A stretch of DNA of 64,000 nucleotides from Strigamia acuminata. Its lineage: Eukaryota > Arthropoda > Chilopoda > Geophilomorpha > Linotaeniidae. The translations under genes were made by a program, and so were the position numbers. Shown piece by piece: positions 45,021-57,920 of the stretch. The stretch lies in the NCBI GenBank assembly GCA_949358305.1, contig OX442314.1, forward strand, positions 43,718,581 to 43,782,580. Direction: 5' to 3'. Below the pieces are notes generated by a model. It ran no database searches. It worked only from the letters and a program-made list of their open reading frames with translations, and was not told the origin of the DNA. Positions within the stretch are counted from its first letter, which is position 1. Every line of letters begins with the position of its first letter.

Positions 45021-46975
45021 TCGGCTACAAATCGTAACCACTTATTGAACATGGTTGTGTATTGCCGGTAGTTATCGAATATTTTTTAATATTTCAATAA
45101 GATTTCAAAAAAAAAAATAAAAATTAAAAGAAGAAGAAGAATGAAAACTGGCAAAAAAAATGAAAAAAAAACTAGAAATGCTCAAAGAATATCGTAAAAA
45201 GAATGAAAAATTGCCAAAAATATGGTAAAAACAATGAAAAAGGACAAAAAATATCAAAATCTCCCAAAAAATCAAAGTCACTACGAATAAAAAGCAACAA
45301 ACGGCGTGAAAGCTGTATATCCCGGTTCGCCATTTTGACTCACGCCATATTGGAATGCGGCTCTGCTCTGGGCAGCGCCTAACTCTCTCTTTCTGATTCA
45401 TGTAATCGCTGTATTCTTCCTGCGTGTCGAAATGATCGGTCCTTTCTTGTTGCCCATGTCCATTCTCGTGTAATCTGCAGTCTCAGGTGCGCTGAATTCA
45501 AAAAGTTTGTCATCACTCATCAGCAATTTTAATTTCGTCACAAAGACAAACGTCGTTTCACCAACCCGGCAGGGATAACATTCCGCATAGCTTAACTATC
45601 TTGGCGGCTGCAATCGAATTAATTATAATAAATTATACGTGCGGATTTTGATGGTTTGAAAATTACATTTTTTCGTCGATCGCTCGATCGATCGGCGACT
45701 TGGGCGAAGGAAGCTGCTGCTCGATTGACGGTCGAGTCGAGTCGAATCGAATCGAATCGAAGCGCCCACCCTGTCCCTGTACGACTCTCTGTTCCTGAAT
45801 TTTTCAGATTTATTCGTAATCATCCTGAAAAGAAATACTGTATTTTATTTATTTATTTATTTATTTATTTCTTAATTGTTTTAAATAAAAATAAAAATTT
45901 GAATTTTATATTTTTCGTTTACTTCTTTCGGTTTTTCGAAATAAGCCTAATTTCGTTGTTTCTCCCCTTACCTGGTAGTTAGTGTTGGTAAATAATCTCC
46001 AATGTCCAATGCCGTAAATGCTCTATCTCATCTTGGATTTTCTTTCCTCGGAATTATAAACTTAATTCCATCCACGATTTCATCCAACTTGATCAACGAG
46101 CATGTTTGCGAGAGGAGAGTTGCATTTTGCCAAATACTACTTGGGGTCTCGTGATCTCGTGATCTCGGATCGGGAGCAAGTGCGTGTGACGTCACGAACT
46201 ATGCTTTTTCACAAATTGGCATAGGTTAACAATGACATGTGGTTGTTAAGCCTATTTGTGTGGAGATAGAATTGTGAACTAACACCGGCACTTGATTTGA
46301 ATTGAATGTTTTGTTTTGTGCAACATTATATAATAAATTATTGCATTGAATGAAATTAATCTTTTGAAAACAATTCAGATTAATAAATTTGCTAAAATTA
46401 AAATGAAAATTTGGAGGAAATGATGAAATGTGCTGATGAAATAAACGTATAAATATTTTGTATTTTCAGATTAAGATTCCAGAAAATTAGCTGGAAAATG
46501 GATAAATGGATAAGGACATGACATGAAATTGAATTTGTATTGAATTTGTGTTGAGATTTGCATTAAAGTTTTAATTAAAGTTGAATTTTTTGATTTGATT
46601 TTGATTGAATGTTTTGTGCAACATATTGCATTACATTAATTAAAAATACAATAAAATAAAATAAACTAAACAAAATGAATATATTGAATAAAAAATCTTG
46701 GCGAATAGAATAAATTATACACAGTATTCACGATTCCATGGGAACCGAGTAACAATTGATTGCTCATCTTTGCCAGGGCTCAGCCCCGGCCAACCGTCAA
46801 ACCGTCACCACGCATCAGCAACTCTATCTCTGCAAGTTTGCAACAGTAATTAGAGAATTAACGAAATTCGAAAAAATCAATAAATTTAGAGAAAATTAGG
46901 CTTTTATTTCCAACTTTTAAATGCTGATAAAATGTTGTGTTAAAACGTTGCAAAAGATGTCTACCGTTCTGCCTC
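45021..46975. other. Unit spacer, unit 5
   Basis: Same content as 34275-36229; TGACGTCA at 46187-46194. No gene recognised. Confidence 0.55.
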
Positions 46976-47912
46976 GAATAAACGCCGGGGCGTTTAATAG
47001 TTTTTCTGACTCATCCCACCCGGCGCTTATTCAGGCCCGGCGCGTAACTGAAAAATCGCCGATTTTTCTCTAAAAATAATCATTTTTCCTTAAAAATGAT
47101 CATTTTTTCATAAAATCACCGATTTTTTCCTACAAATGATCACTTTTTTCACAAAAATCACCGATTTTTTCCGAAAAATCGCCGATTGTTCTTTAAAAAT
47201 GGTCATTTTTCCTTAAAAATGGTCATTTTTCCTTAAAAATGGTCATTTTTCCTTAAAAATGGTCATTTTTCCTTAAAATTGGTCATTTTTCCTTAAAAAT
47301 GGTCATTTTTTCATAAAATTACCGATTTTTTCCTAAAAATGATCACTTTTTCCTAAAAAATCACCGATTTCTTTTTAAAAATGATCATTTTTTCATAAAA
47401 ATCACCGATTTTTTTCCTACAAATGATCACTTTTTTCATAAAAATCACCGATTTTTTCCTAAAAATCGCCGATTTTTCTCTAAAAATGGTCATTTTTCCT
47501 TAAAATTGGTCATTTTTCCTTAAAAATGGTCATTTTTTCATAAAATCACCGATTTTTTATTAAAAATAATCACTTTTTTCTAAAAAATCACCGATTTCTT
47601 TTTAAAAATGATCATTTTTTCATAAAAATCAACGATTTTCCCTAAACATGATCATTTTTTGCTCAAAAATTATCATTTTTTTTTCAAAAATTATTATTTT
47701 TTCGTAAAAATTATCATTTTTTCGTAAAAATTATCATTTTTTCGTAAAAATTATCATTTTTTCGTAAAAATTATCATTTTTTCGTAAAAACCACCGATTT
47801 TTCCTAAAAATCACCGATTTTCCCTAAACATGATCATTTTTTGCTCAAAAATTATCATTTTTTCGTAAAAATCAGTGACGTTTTGAGACCCGGCGTTTAT
47901 TCGGGGCCGGCG
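46976..47912. mobile_element. Inverted-repeat/minisatellite element, copy 5
   Basis: Copy of 527-1463. Confidence 0.6.
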
Positions 47913-50209
47913 ACAATTGCTGAAATGCACAAAAAGGCATCCAAGGTTCTAGAAGCCGTTATTGTGGCCATGATAACCGCAACGGTGGGATTCGTATCAA
48001 TATACCTGCTAAATGACTGCCAACAAATAGGACAAGATCCCACAAATTTTCCAACTCAGGTATATCACCTAAATGATTTCTAAAATTAACAATTTGCAAC
48101 AAACTTGCAACATTTTTTTCTCCAGTTCTACTGCGGAGACGGCGAATACAACGCCGTAGCTGCCCTTTGGTTCCAAACACCGGAAGCGAGTGTCAGAAGT
48201 CTGTTCCACGACCCAGGCCGTAAGTTCTCTCATTAAACGATTGGCTGGTTATGATACATATCTCTGTTTACTTTCTTCTAGGTTCACATAAACCACTTTC
48301 ATTAGCAATATTCTTTGTTTTGTACTTCCTTCTGTCGTGCTGCACTTACGGCTTAGGGATTCCTAGCGGCCTTTTCATCCCATCCTTATTAACGGGTGCA
48401 GCTTGGGGTCGGTTAGTAGGAATAATATTGCAAGTTTGGAACCCTTCGCTTGTGAGTACTTGCTAATTATTACTCTTAAGACAGAAATGTATGTTTAGAA
48501 ATTTGTATTTTGCTTCAACAGAATATGCCTGGAAAGTATGCGCTTGTAGGAGCTGCAGCTCAGCTTGGGGGAGTCGTGCGAATGACTCTTAGTCTGACAG
48601 TAATAATGATCGAAGCAACTGGTAATATAACCTTTGGTTTGCCGCTCATGATCGTGGTAGTGACTGCAAAATGGGTTGGTGATTATTTTAACGAGGTAAC
48701 AAAACATCCGATGCATTCAAACTTCCAACTTCAATTATCTTCTTAAATCATTTAAAGAAGTAGGGAAAAATATGAAACGAAATTATTTCTGTAATCTGTT
48801 TTAGGGTATTTATGACATGCACATTCATCTCGCCAACGTACCGCTTTTAACTTGGGAACCGCCGCCATTGGTACACAATATCTATGCAAGGTAAATAAAT
48901 ATACAGAAAAATTATACACAGTCGATTTATAACGAATCGCGATATAACAAATACCTAAAAATGGTTGGCGAGCCATAGAACGGCATGTTAAAAAAAAATT
49001 CAATATTCTCGTTATAACGAATCGATTTTTTGGGTACTTTGCAATTTGTTATAACGAGTTTCGACTTATATCGATCATTTAGATTTTATATATGAATTTA
49101 AATTTAACTTACCATAAATTTAATTTAAACAGCGAAGTAATGAGTCATCCTGTGATAGCCTTTGAAGGAGTAGTAAAAGTCGGCAATGTTGTTAAAGTTC
49201 TGCTAGAGGAAACTCACAACGGATTTCCAATCGTTCAGCCGACTTTGGTCGATTCAGTAAATTAATTTTCATTTCATTTAATGCGAATAATTACCGTAAA
49301 CTTTTTTTTAATTTTTAAATTTAGTCTAGCAACATGGAAGGACACTACGGAGGCATGATTCTTCGGTCACAATTAATAACGCTTCTGCAAGCAAGGGTAA
49401 TGGGATTGCACAGCTCTGAATACAAACTTGAACCAAGGATAACATGTACACATATCCACGATTTATTTCCTATTGATTCGTTGTTTTGTGCGCTGATTGG
49501 ATGACTGCAGTCTCGTTTCATGCATTGCTTGCCAATAAGAATGTTTGTTACTCGTTGTAATCCCAGAATACAGTGCATGTGGATGATGTCCAATTGTCCA
49601 TGTTATCCTTTATTCATGATACAAATCAAACATTTTTGTTACCCGCCCCACATTCAACGCACAGTTTAAGAAGCCCTGCTCTTGTCGATTTCCATTAACG
49701 ATTGATTTCCATACCCAAATTCAGGCTTTCATTGAACTCGAAGACGGCGTCAACAACAAACCAATCACCTTGGAGAATTTTAGGGCAAATTATCCGGTTA
49801 CACCGTCAATAGAAGTATAAATATACAATTTCATTAAAAAAGAAAAAAAACCTTTTTTATGATTATTAATTTTTACTTGTAGGATGTGATTGAAAAATTG
49901 AAACCGGGAGATGATAATTACTACATAGATTTACATCCGTACATCAACCCTGCGGCCCATGTCGTTTTAGCGGTAATAAATGGTAATTTTTTAACGAATT
50001 ATACTAACTCCAGGGTCTATTTTGCGCAGTCGGCATCGCTACCGAGGATATTCACTCTCTTCCGCGGGTTGGGATTGCGGCATTTGACTGTCGTTACAGA
50101 ACGCAACGAAGTGATAGGAATAGTGACGAGGAAAGATTTGGCTCGCTACAGAATGAGCACAAAGGGAGGACAAGCGGCTTTAGAAGAATTACAAATTTCT
50201 ATGGGTTAA
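47913..50209 (+). CDS. CLCN7: ClC-7-like C-terminal half, copy 5
   Basis: As copy 3 plus 10746, acceptor CAACAG before the fourth exon, stop at 50209. All exons open, splice sites intact, conserved Trp replaced by Cys, no 5' exons. Confidence 0.88.
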
Positions 50210-50393
50210 ATTTGTACAGTGTTACGTAATTTATAAACTTTTTAAATAATATAACCTTTGTGTTTGGCTCGGTACGAAACGTACAGTTAAAAATGAAGGA
50301 ATAAATTTTTTTAATTAAAAAATTGTCAATTTTTGATTTTTATCAACTGTTTTTACTTTGAAATTGCAAGAGCAGATGCGCAGTCATTTTAAA

Positions 50394-52348
50394 TCGGCTA
50401 CAAATCGTAACCACTTATTGAACATGGTTGTGTATTGCCGGTAGTTATCGAATATTTTTTAATATTTCAATAAGATTTCAAAAAAAAAAATAAAAATTAA
50501 AAGAAGAAGAAGAATGAAAACTGGCAAAAAAAATGAAAAAAAAACTAGAAATGCTCAAAGAATATCGTAAAAAGAATGAAAAATTGCCAAAAATATGGTA
50601 AAAACAATGAAAAAGGACAAAAAATATCAAAATCTCCCAAAAAATCAAAGTCACTACGAATAAAAAGCAACAAACGGCGTGAAAGCTGTATATCCCGGTT
50701 CGCCATTTTGACTCACGCCATATTGGAATGCGGCTCTGCTCTGGGCAGCGCCTAACTCTCTCTTTCTGATTCATGTAATCGCTGTATTCTTCCTGCGTGT
50801 CGAAATGATCGGTCCTTTCTTGTTGCCCATGTCCATTCTCGTGTAATCTGCAGTCTCAGGTGCGCTGAATTCAAAAAGTTTGTCATCACTCATCAGCAAT
50901 TTTAATTTCGTCACAAAGACAAACGTCGTTTCACCAACCCGGCAGGGATAACATTCCGCATAGCTTAACTATCTTGGCGGCTGCAATCGAATTAATTATA
51001 ATAAATTATACGTGCGGATTTTGATGGTTTGAAAATTACATTTTTTCGTCGATCGCTCGATCGATCGGCGACTTGGGCGAAGGAAGCTGCTGCTCGATTG
51101 ACGGTCGAGTCGAGTCGAATCGAATCGAATCGAAGCGCCCACCCTGTCCCTGTACGACTCTCTGTTCCTGAATTTTTCAGATTTATTCGTAATCATCCTG
51201 AAAAGAAATACTGTATTTTATTTATTTATTTATTTATTTATTTCTTAATTGTTTTAAATAAAAATAAAAATTTGAATTTTATATTTTTCGTTTACTTCTT
51301 TCGGTTTTTCGAAATAAGCCTAATTTCGTTGTTTCTCCCCTTACCTGGTAGTTAGTGTTGGTAAATAATCTCCAATGTCCAATGCCGTAAATGCTCTATC
51401 TCATCTTGGATTTTCTTTCCTCGGAATTATAAACTTAATTCCATCCACGATTTCATCCAACTTGATCAACGAGCATGTTTGCGAGAGGAGAGTTGCATTT
51501 TGCCAAATACTACTTGGGGTCTCGTGATCTCGTGATCTCGGATCGGGAGCAAGTGCGTGTGACGTCACGAACTATGCTTTTTCACAAATTGGCATAGGTT
51601 AACAATGACATGTGGTTGTTAAGCCTATTTGTGTGGAGATAGAATTGTGAACTAACACCGGCACTTGATTTGAATTGAATGTTTTGTTTTGTGCAACATT
51701 ATATAATAAATTATTGCATTGAATGAAATTAATCTTTTGAAAACAATTCAGATTAATAAATTTGCTAAAATTAAAATGAAAATTTGGAGGAAATGATGAA
51801 ATGTGCTGATGAAATAAACGTATAAATATTTTGTATTTTCAGATTAAGATTCCAGAAAATTAGCTGGAAAATGGATAAATGGATAAGGACATGACATGAA
51901 ATTGAATTTGTATTGAATTTGTGTTGAGATTTGCATTAAAGTTTTAATTAAAGTTGAATTTTTTGATTTGATTTTGATTGAATGTTTTGTGCAACATATT
52001 GCATTACATTAATTAAAAATACAATAAAATAAAATAAACTAAACAAAATGAATATATTGAATAAAAAATCTTGGCGAATAGAATAAATTATACACAGTAT
52101 TCACGATTCCATGGGAACCGAGTAACAATTGATTGCTCATCTTTGCCAGGGCTCAGCCCCGGCCAACCGTCAAACCGTCACCACGCATCAGCAACTCTAT
52201 CTCTGCAAGTTTGCAACAGTAATTAGAGAATTAACGAAATTCGAAAAAATCAATAAATTTAGAGAAAATTAGGCTTTTATTTCCAACTTTTAAATGCTGA
52301 TAAAATGTTGTGTTAAAACGTTGCAAAAGATGTCTACCGTTCTGCCTC
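50394..52348. other. Unit spacer, unit 6
   Basis: Same content as 34275-36229 and still identical to the other units; TGACGTCA at 51560-51567. Confidence 0.55.
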
Positions 52349-53285
52349 GAATAAACGCCGGGGCGTTTAATAGTTTTTCTGACTCATCCCACCCGGCGCT
52401 TATTCAGGCCCGGCGCGTAACTGAAAAATCGCCGATTTTTCTCTAAAAATAATCATTTTTCCTTAAAAATGATCATTTTTTCATAAAATCACCGATTTTT
52501 TCCTACAAATGATCACTTTTTTCACAAAAATCACCGATTTTTTCCGAAAAATCGCCGATTGTTCTTTAAAAATGGTCATTTTTCCTTAAAAATGGTCATT
52601 TTTCCTTAAAAATGGTCATTTTTCCTTAAAAATGGTCATTTTTCCTTAAAATTGGTCATTTTTCCTTAAAAATGGTCATTTTTTCATAAAATTACCGATT
52701 TTTTCCTAAAAATGATCACTTTTTCCTAAAAAATCACCGATTTCTTTTTAAAAATGATCATTTTTTCATAAAAATCACCGATTTTTTTCCTACAAATGAT
52801 CACTTTTTTCATAAAAATCACCGATTTTTTCCTAAAAATCGCCGATTTTTCTCTAAAAATGGTCATTTTTCCTTAAAATTGGTCATTTTTCCTTAAAAAT
52901 GGTCATTTTTTCATAAAATCACCGATTTTTTATTAAAAATAATCACTTTTTTCTAAAAAATCACCGATTTCTTTTTAAAAATGATCATTTTTTCATAAAA
53001 ATCAACGATTTTCCCTAAACATGATCATTTTTTGCTCAAAAATTATCATTTTTTTTTCAAAAATTATTATTTTTTCGTAAAAATTATCATTTTTTCGTAA
53101 AAATTATCATTTTTTCGTAAAAATTATCATTTTTTCGTAAAAATTATCATTTTTTCGTAAAAACCACCGATTTTTCCTAAAAATCACCGATTTTCCCTAA
53201 ACATGATCATTTTTTGCTCAAAAATTATCATTTTTTCGTAAAAATCAGTGACGTTTTGAGACCCGGCGTTTATTCGGGGCCGGCG
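52349..53285. mobile_element. Inverted-repeat/minisatellite element, copy 6
   Basis: Copy of 527-1463; lies in the part of unit 6 that is still identical to the others. Confidence 0.6.
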
Positions 53286-55510
53286 ACAATTGCTGAAATG
53301 CACAAAAAGGCATCCAAGGTTCTAGAAGCCGTTATTGTGGCCATGATAACCGCAACGGTGGGATTCGTATCAATATACCTGCTAAATGACTGCCAACAAA
53401 TAGGACAAGATCCCACAAATTTTCCAACTCAGGTATATCACCTAAATGATTTCTAACACTAACAATTTGCAACAAATTTGCAACATTTTTTTCTCCAGTT
53501 CTACTGCGGAGACGGCGAATACAACGCCGTAGCTGCCCTTTGGTTCCAAACACCAGAAGCGAGTGTCAGAAGTCTGTTCCACGACCCAGGCCGTAAGTTC
53601 TCTCATTAAACGATTGGCTGGTTATGATACATATCTCTGTTTACTTTCTTCTAGGTTCACATAAACCACTTTCATTAGCAATATTCTTTGTTTTGTACTT
53701 CCTTCTGTCGTGCTGGACTTACGGCTTAGGGATTCCTAGCGGCCTTTTCATCCCATCCTTATTAACGGGTGCAGCTTGGGGTCGGTTAGTAGGAATAATA
53801 TTGCAAGTTTGGAACCCTTCGCTTGTGAGTACTTGCTGATTATTACTCTTAAGACAGAAATGTTTAGAAATTTGTATTTTGCTTCAATAGAATATGCCTG
53901 GAAAGTATGCGCTTGTAGGAGCTGCAGCTCAGCTTGGGGGAGTCGTGCGAATGACTCTTAGTCTGACAGTAATAATGATCGAAGCAACTGGTAATATAAC
54001 CTTTGGTTTGCCGCTCATGATCGTGGTAGTGGCTGCCAAATGGGTTGGTGATTATTTTAACGAGGTAACAAAACATCCGGTGCATTCAAACTTCAAAAGA
54101 CGAATTATCGTCTTAAATCATTTAAAGAAGTAGGGAAAAATATAAAACGAAATTATTTCTGTAATCTGTTTTAGGGTATTTATGACATGCACATTCATCT
54201 CGCCAACGTACCGCTTTTAACCTGGGAACCGCCGCCATTGGTACACAATATTTATGCAAGGTAAATAAATATACAGAAAAATTATACACAGTCGATACTC
54301 TTTATAACGAATCGAGATATAACGAATTATCGATATAACAAATACCTAAAAATGGTTGGCGAGCCAGAGAGCAGCATGTTAAAAAAATTTCGATATTCTC
54401 TTTATAACGAATCGATATTTCGGGTCCCTTGCAATTCGTTACAAAGAGTTTCGACTTATATCGATCATTTTGATTTGATATAAAGATGATTTTAAATTTA
54501 ATTTAAAATTAATTTAAACAGCGAAGTAATGAGTCATCCTGTGATAGCCTTTGAAGGAGTAGTAAAAGTCGGCAATGTTGTTAAAGTTCTGCTAGAGGAA
54601 ACTCACAACGGATTTCCAATCGTTCAGCCGACTTTAGTCGATTCAGTAAATTAATTTTCATTTTATTTAATGCGAATGATTACCGTAAACTTTTTTCTAA
54701 TTTGTAAATTTAGTCTAGCAGCTTGGAAGGACACTACAGAGGCATGATTCTTAGGTCACAATTAATAACGCTTTTGCAAGCGAGGGTAAAGGGATTGCAC
54801 AGCTCTAGTCCAGGGTTTCTCAAACTGTTTTAACATTACAACCCACTGATTGGATGACAGAAATCACCTTCCATGTATTGTTTACCAACAAGAATGTTTG
54901 TTACTCGTTGTAATCCCAGAATACAGTGCATGTGGATGATGTCCATGTTATCCTTGATTCATGATACAAACGCACAGTTTAAGAAGCCCTGCTCTTGTCG
55001 ATCTCCATTAACGATTTCCATACCCAAATTCAGGCTTTCGTTGAACTCGAAGAAGGCGTCAACAACAAACCAATCACTTTGGAGAATTTTAGGGCAAATT
55101 ATCCGGTTACACCGTCAATAGAAGTACAATTTCATTAAAAAAGAGAAAAAACCTTTTTTATGATTATTAATTTTTACTTGTAGGATGTGATTAAAAAATT
55201 GAAACCGGGAGATGATAATTACTACATAGATTTACATCCGTACATCAACCCTGCGGCCCATGTCGTTTTAGCGGTAATAAATGGTAATTTTTTAACGAAT
55301 TATACTAACTCCAGGGTCTATTTTGCGCAGTCGGCATCGCTACCGAGGATATTCACTCTCTTCCGCGGGTTGGGATTGCGGCATTTGACTGTCGTTACAG
55401 AACGCAACGAAGTGATAGGAATAGTGACGAGGAAAGATTTGGCTCGCTACAGAATGAACACAAAGGGAGGACAAGCGGCTTTAGATGAATTACAAATTTC
55501 TATGGGTTAA
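53286..55510 (+). CDS. CLCN7: ClC-7-like C-terminal half, copy 6 (diverged, retains conserved Trp)
   Basis: Exons 53286(?)-53432, 53499-53592, 53655-53824, 53891-54064, 54175-54260, 54522-54645, 54714-54785, 55034-55123, 55184-55273 and 55331-55510. From about 53457 onward the introns carry many substitutions and indels against copies 1-5, while exons change little: CWTYGLG instead of CCTYGLG, VAAKWVG instead of [15 protein letters not shown] instead of [15 protein letters not shown] instead of FIELEDG, RMNTKGG instead of RMSTKGG. The Trp is what I recall for CLC-6/7 proteins, so this copy looks closest to a constrained gene. AATAAA at 55601. 5' exons are again absent. Confidence 0.9.
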
Positions 55511-55696
55511 ATTTGTACAGTGTTACGTAATTTATAAACTTTTTAAATAATATAACCTTTGTGTTTGGCTCGGTACGAAACGTACAGTTAAAAATGAAGG
55601 AATAAATTTTTTTAATTAAAAAATTGTCAATTTTTGATTTTTATCAACTGTTTTTACTTTGAAATTGCAAGAGCAGATGCGCAGTCATTTTAAACA

Positions 55697-56072
55697 TGTT
55701 ATAAACTTGAATAAAGAATAGGTTGAGATTTAATGCAATCAAACACGTCTTCACCATTTTACATCGAGTGGAGAGTGATACAAATTGAAACCAAAAAGTG
55801 ACCACTCCAAATATAGTAGGAGCGTCACCACGTGATACATAAAAAACAAAAACTACACTAGTAACGACATCAATTGGTAATTTTTACATTAGTGATTCCC
55901 AACAAATTCCCCCAAAAATTAACAACTCGATTTCGTTAATAACAAACAAACATCTATCGATGAACACAATTATGCAAAACAATTTTTCCTTCCCCCAATG
56001 TAAATGACTCTTAACTATTCAAATAATTAGCTCTTAATTGTGAAAAACAGCGTAACATTGCATGTAATATCA
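55697..56072 (-). repeat. C1 3' LTR (putative)
   Basis: On the minus strand it begins TGATATTACATG after a purine tract (GTGGGGGAATAA, overlapping the pol stop) and ends TTTATAACA. Homology with the array stops 2 bases before its end. Assigned by position and termini; the second LTR is outside the window. Confidence 0.55.
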
Positions 56073-56575
56073 TTATTCCCCCACAGTCTTTACCCCTAGC
56101 GCTTCCAAAATTCCTTCAAGCGCCAGTCTTGTTAATTGCTTTGTTGGAAAGTCCGCCAACATCTCTTCGCTTGCGACATGTTTCACGACAAGTTTCCAAT
56201 TTCAATTTCTTGTTTTATAAAATGTACCTTGCGGTTCAGATGTTTGGTTCTCGTTTTCTGTGCCCCACCTTGCAAGAGTATTACCGCATTCAAACTGTCG
56301 CAGCGCATTGTTGTGGGTTCCCCATCATCGATTTCCCAATTCAATCCAATCGAAAGAAGCTTCAACCAGATGGATTCGCGCACTCCTTCAGTCAACGCCA
56401 AAAGCTCACTTTCAATGGTCGCTTGCTTTTGGCACTTCCAATTAATGATTGGCTTTCCATCAAGCGCAATAAATTCCGAGAATGACCGTGCGTTTGATGT
56501 CCGGTTGCAGCTCGCATCCAAGTAACTGTGGATGCAACTCTCTTCTCTGCCATAACTGAACTTGTACTGCATCAT
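56073..56575 (-). pseudogene. C1 RNase H, C-terminal end of copia pol
   Basis: Contains KPIINWKCQKQATIESELLAL, SIWLKLLSIGL, TTMRCDSLNAVILL and TKHLNRKVHFIKQEIE, the order of copia RNase H. A frameshift near 56190 separates these from the usual end block (ASEEMLADFPTKQL). The stop overlaps the purine tract. Confidence 0.75.
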
Positions 56576-56662
56576 CCCCTTCAGGTACCTTCACACGCAA
56601 TTTAGCGCAATAAAATAAATCTTGCGTAGATCCTTGTTATACTGACTTGTGAGATAACAAAC

Positions 56663-56808
56663 TTATTGAGAAGCCCAGATCCGGCCTCGCGTGTGTGTTC
56701 CCCTTTCCGTTGTCAATTCCTTCATGCTTTTAGACAGGAACTCTCCGCCATTGTCGCTCCGCAATTTCTTTAGCTTTTTGTCGATCTGTCGCTCCATGCA
56801 GGTGATGA
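56663..56808 (-). pseudogene. C1 integrase fragment with second catalytic Asp
   Basis: Frame includes MERQIDKKLKKLRSDNGGEF, the copia integrase block around the second Asp, and then runs to a stop at 56663. It continues the integrase at 63777-63994 across the C2 insertion. Confidence 0.7.
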
Positions 56809-56813
56809 GTTCC

Positions 56814-57018
56814 TGTTGATAATCGAAAAGAGTGGATTGCATCCGATGAAATTGATAAAAGTGATTTATTCACATGAGATTCACTAACTCGAACCGCACA
56901 CTCACGTAACGTGACAACGTGATTGGTTCGTGAGATTACACCTCAACTCCCCCTGGCAGTGGGAGACCCTCATTCGGGATTTGCAATGCAATAAGCCAGG
57001 TGACACAAAATCCCAACA
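56814..57018 (-). repeat. C2 3' LTR
   Basis: 205 bases; lacks a 26-base segment present in the other LTR. A purine-rich stretch (GTGAAGAAGGTGTG on the minus strand) precedes it. Confidence 0.85.
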
Positions 57019-57192
57019 CACACCTTCTTCACCTGACTATTGTATAAAACTCAAAAACGAATCCCTTAAACTGTAATCTCAAAATAAAACACAGATGAAA
57101 TCAAAAATACACTTGTATTTCAATAAACGAAAGGATTAATGAAATACACTAACAATGGAATGAACAATTAAAATAAACACAGTTCTCAAAAC
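57019..57192 (-). other. C2 3' region between G2 and the 3' LTR
   Basis: AT-rich, no coding signal. Continuous with 61651 across the G2 insertion. Confidence 0.5.
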
Positions 57193-57197
57193 AATAC

Positions 57198-57383
57198 TAG
57201 TATATACCTTACTAATTAATATTCATGTTGAAGGTGGTCGGAAATAACGGACAGTCTTGGTAAGGTTAAACTAACAAGTGATTTATTTTAATACGCTAAA
57301 TACATAGGTGGCGCTGGGGGTACAGCGCCCAAAGAGAACATGGCGGTCACTACACAAAATATGCAGTGAAGCCGAACACAGCA
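57198..57383 (-). repeat. G2 3' LTR
   Basis: Partner of 61461-61645. A purine-rich AATGGGGAATGA on the minus strand precedes it. Confidence 0.85.
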
Positions 57384-57482
57384 TCATTCCCCATTAATGG
57401 AACATTAATCAACTTACAAAAAACACATGATTGAATTAAGACTAGACAATGAACCAAATCAATAAAAGACATAAAATTACAC

Positions 57483-57920
57483 TCAATTTCTTGCGTCGTG
57501 TCCGTAGAATTGTGTCGGGTTGCGCGTGCGCTGAGGATGGCGATACGGAGCAACAGGAGTACGGACAGGGACAGGAGGAAGTGTAGGAGCTGAACTCACA
57601 TCCCGAACATTCGGTGGGTTGGGTGAATTGGGAGGAGCATCAAGCACTTGCGGTTGGACAACAGGCGGAGTGTTTTCCGGAGTTAAATCCACGTTGAGGA
57701 GCGGAAAATGCTTACGATTTCTCCCCCCTCCGAAAGTTGAGTGCTCAAGGTCTGGCGCTTGCGGAGTTGATCCGCGTGTCTGTTCCACATCACGGCGTTT
57801 CCGACGGTCACATCGTAAATGGTTGACAAAGTTCTGGAAGAGATTACGCCAGGAACCCATCTTGAGGCGTACAAATAGTCGCGCGCGAACACCAATTCCC
57901 CAGGCTCGAAGGAACGTCAA
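57483..57920 (-). pseudogene. G2 integrase C-terminal end and pol tail, frameshifted
   Basis: One frame (57683-57895) gives VFARDYLYASRWVPGVISSR and MWNRHADQLRKR, the usual integrase end. Another gives the Pro-rich tail ending RTRNPTQFYGHDARN. They are in different frames, and both are shifted from the main pol frame, which stops at 57917. Confidence 0.65.

Larger units (their letters stand above)
1..55694 (+). repeat. Tandem array of a 5373-base unit carrying the 3' half of a ClC-7-like gene
   Basis: The same sequence recurs with an exact 5373-base period from about 29454 to 53456. An earlier copy lies at 1-4651, displaced by the inserted transposons. Using the point just after the gene as an arbitrary boundary, the units are 1-3945 (partial), 3946-34274 (unit 2, interrupted by 4652-29453), 34275-39647, 39648-45020, 45021-50393 and 50394-55694. 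Copies 1-5 differ by very little that I can see: one A more in an A-run near 3392 of copy 1, and one T/C difference in copy 4. Unit 6 diverges after about 53456 and ends at a copia LTR. The true duplication breakpoint cannot be located because the right edge coincides with that LTR. Confidence 0.97.

Noticed and set aside
1-55694. Whole array as a pure assembly artefact
   Set aside because: Not excluded, but the copy-4 variant, the A-run difference in copy 1 and the diverged copy 6 show at least several distinct units; long reads would settle the copy number.
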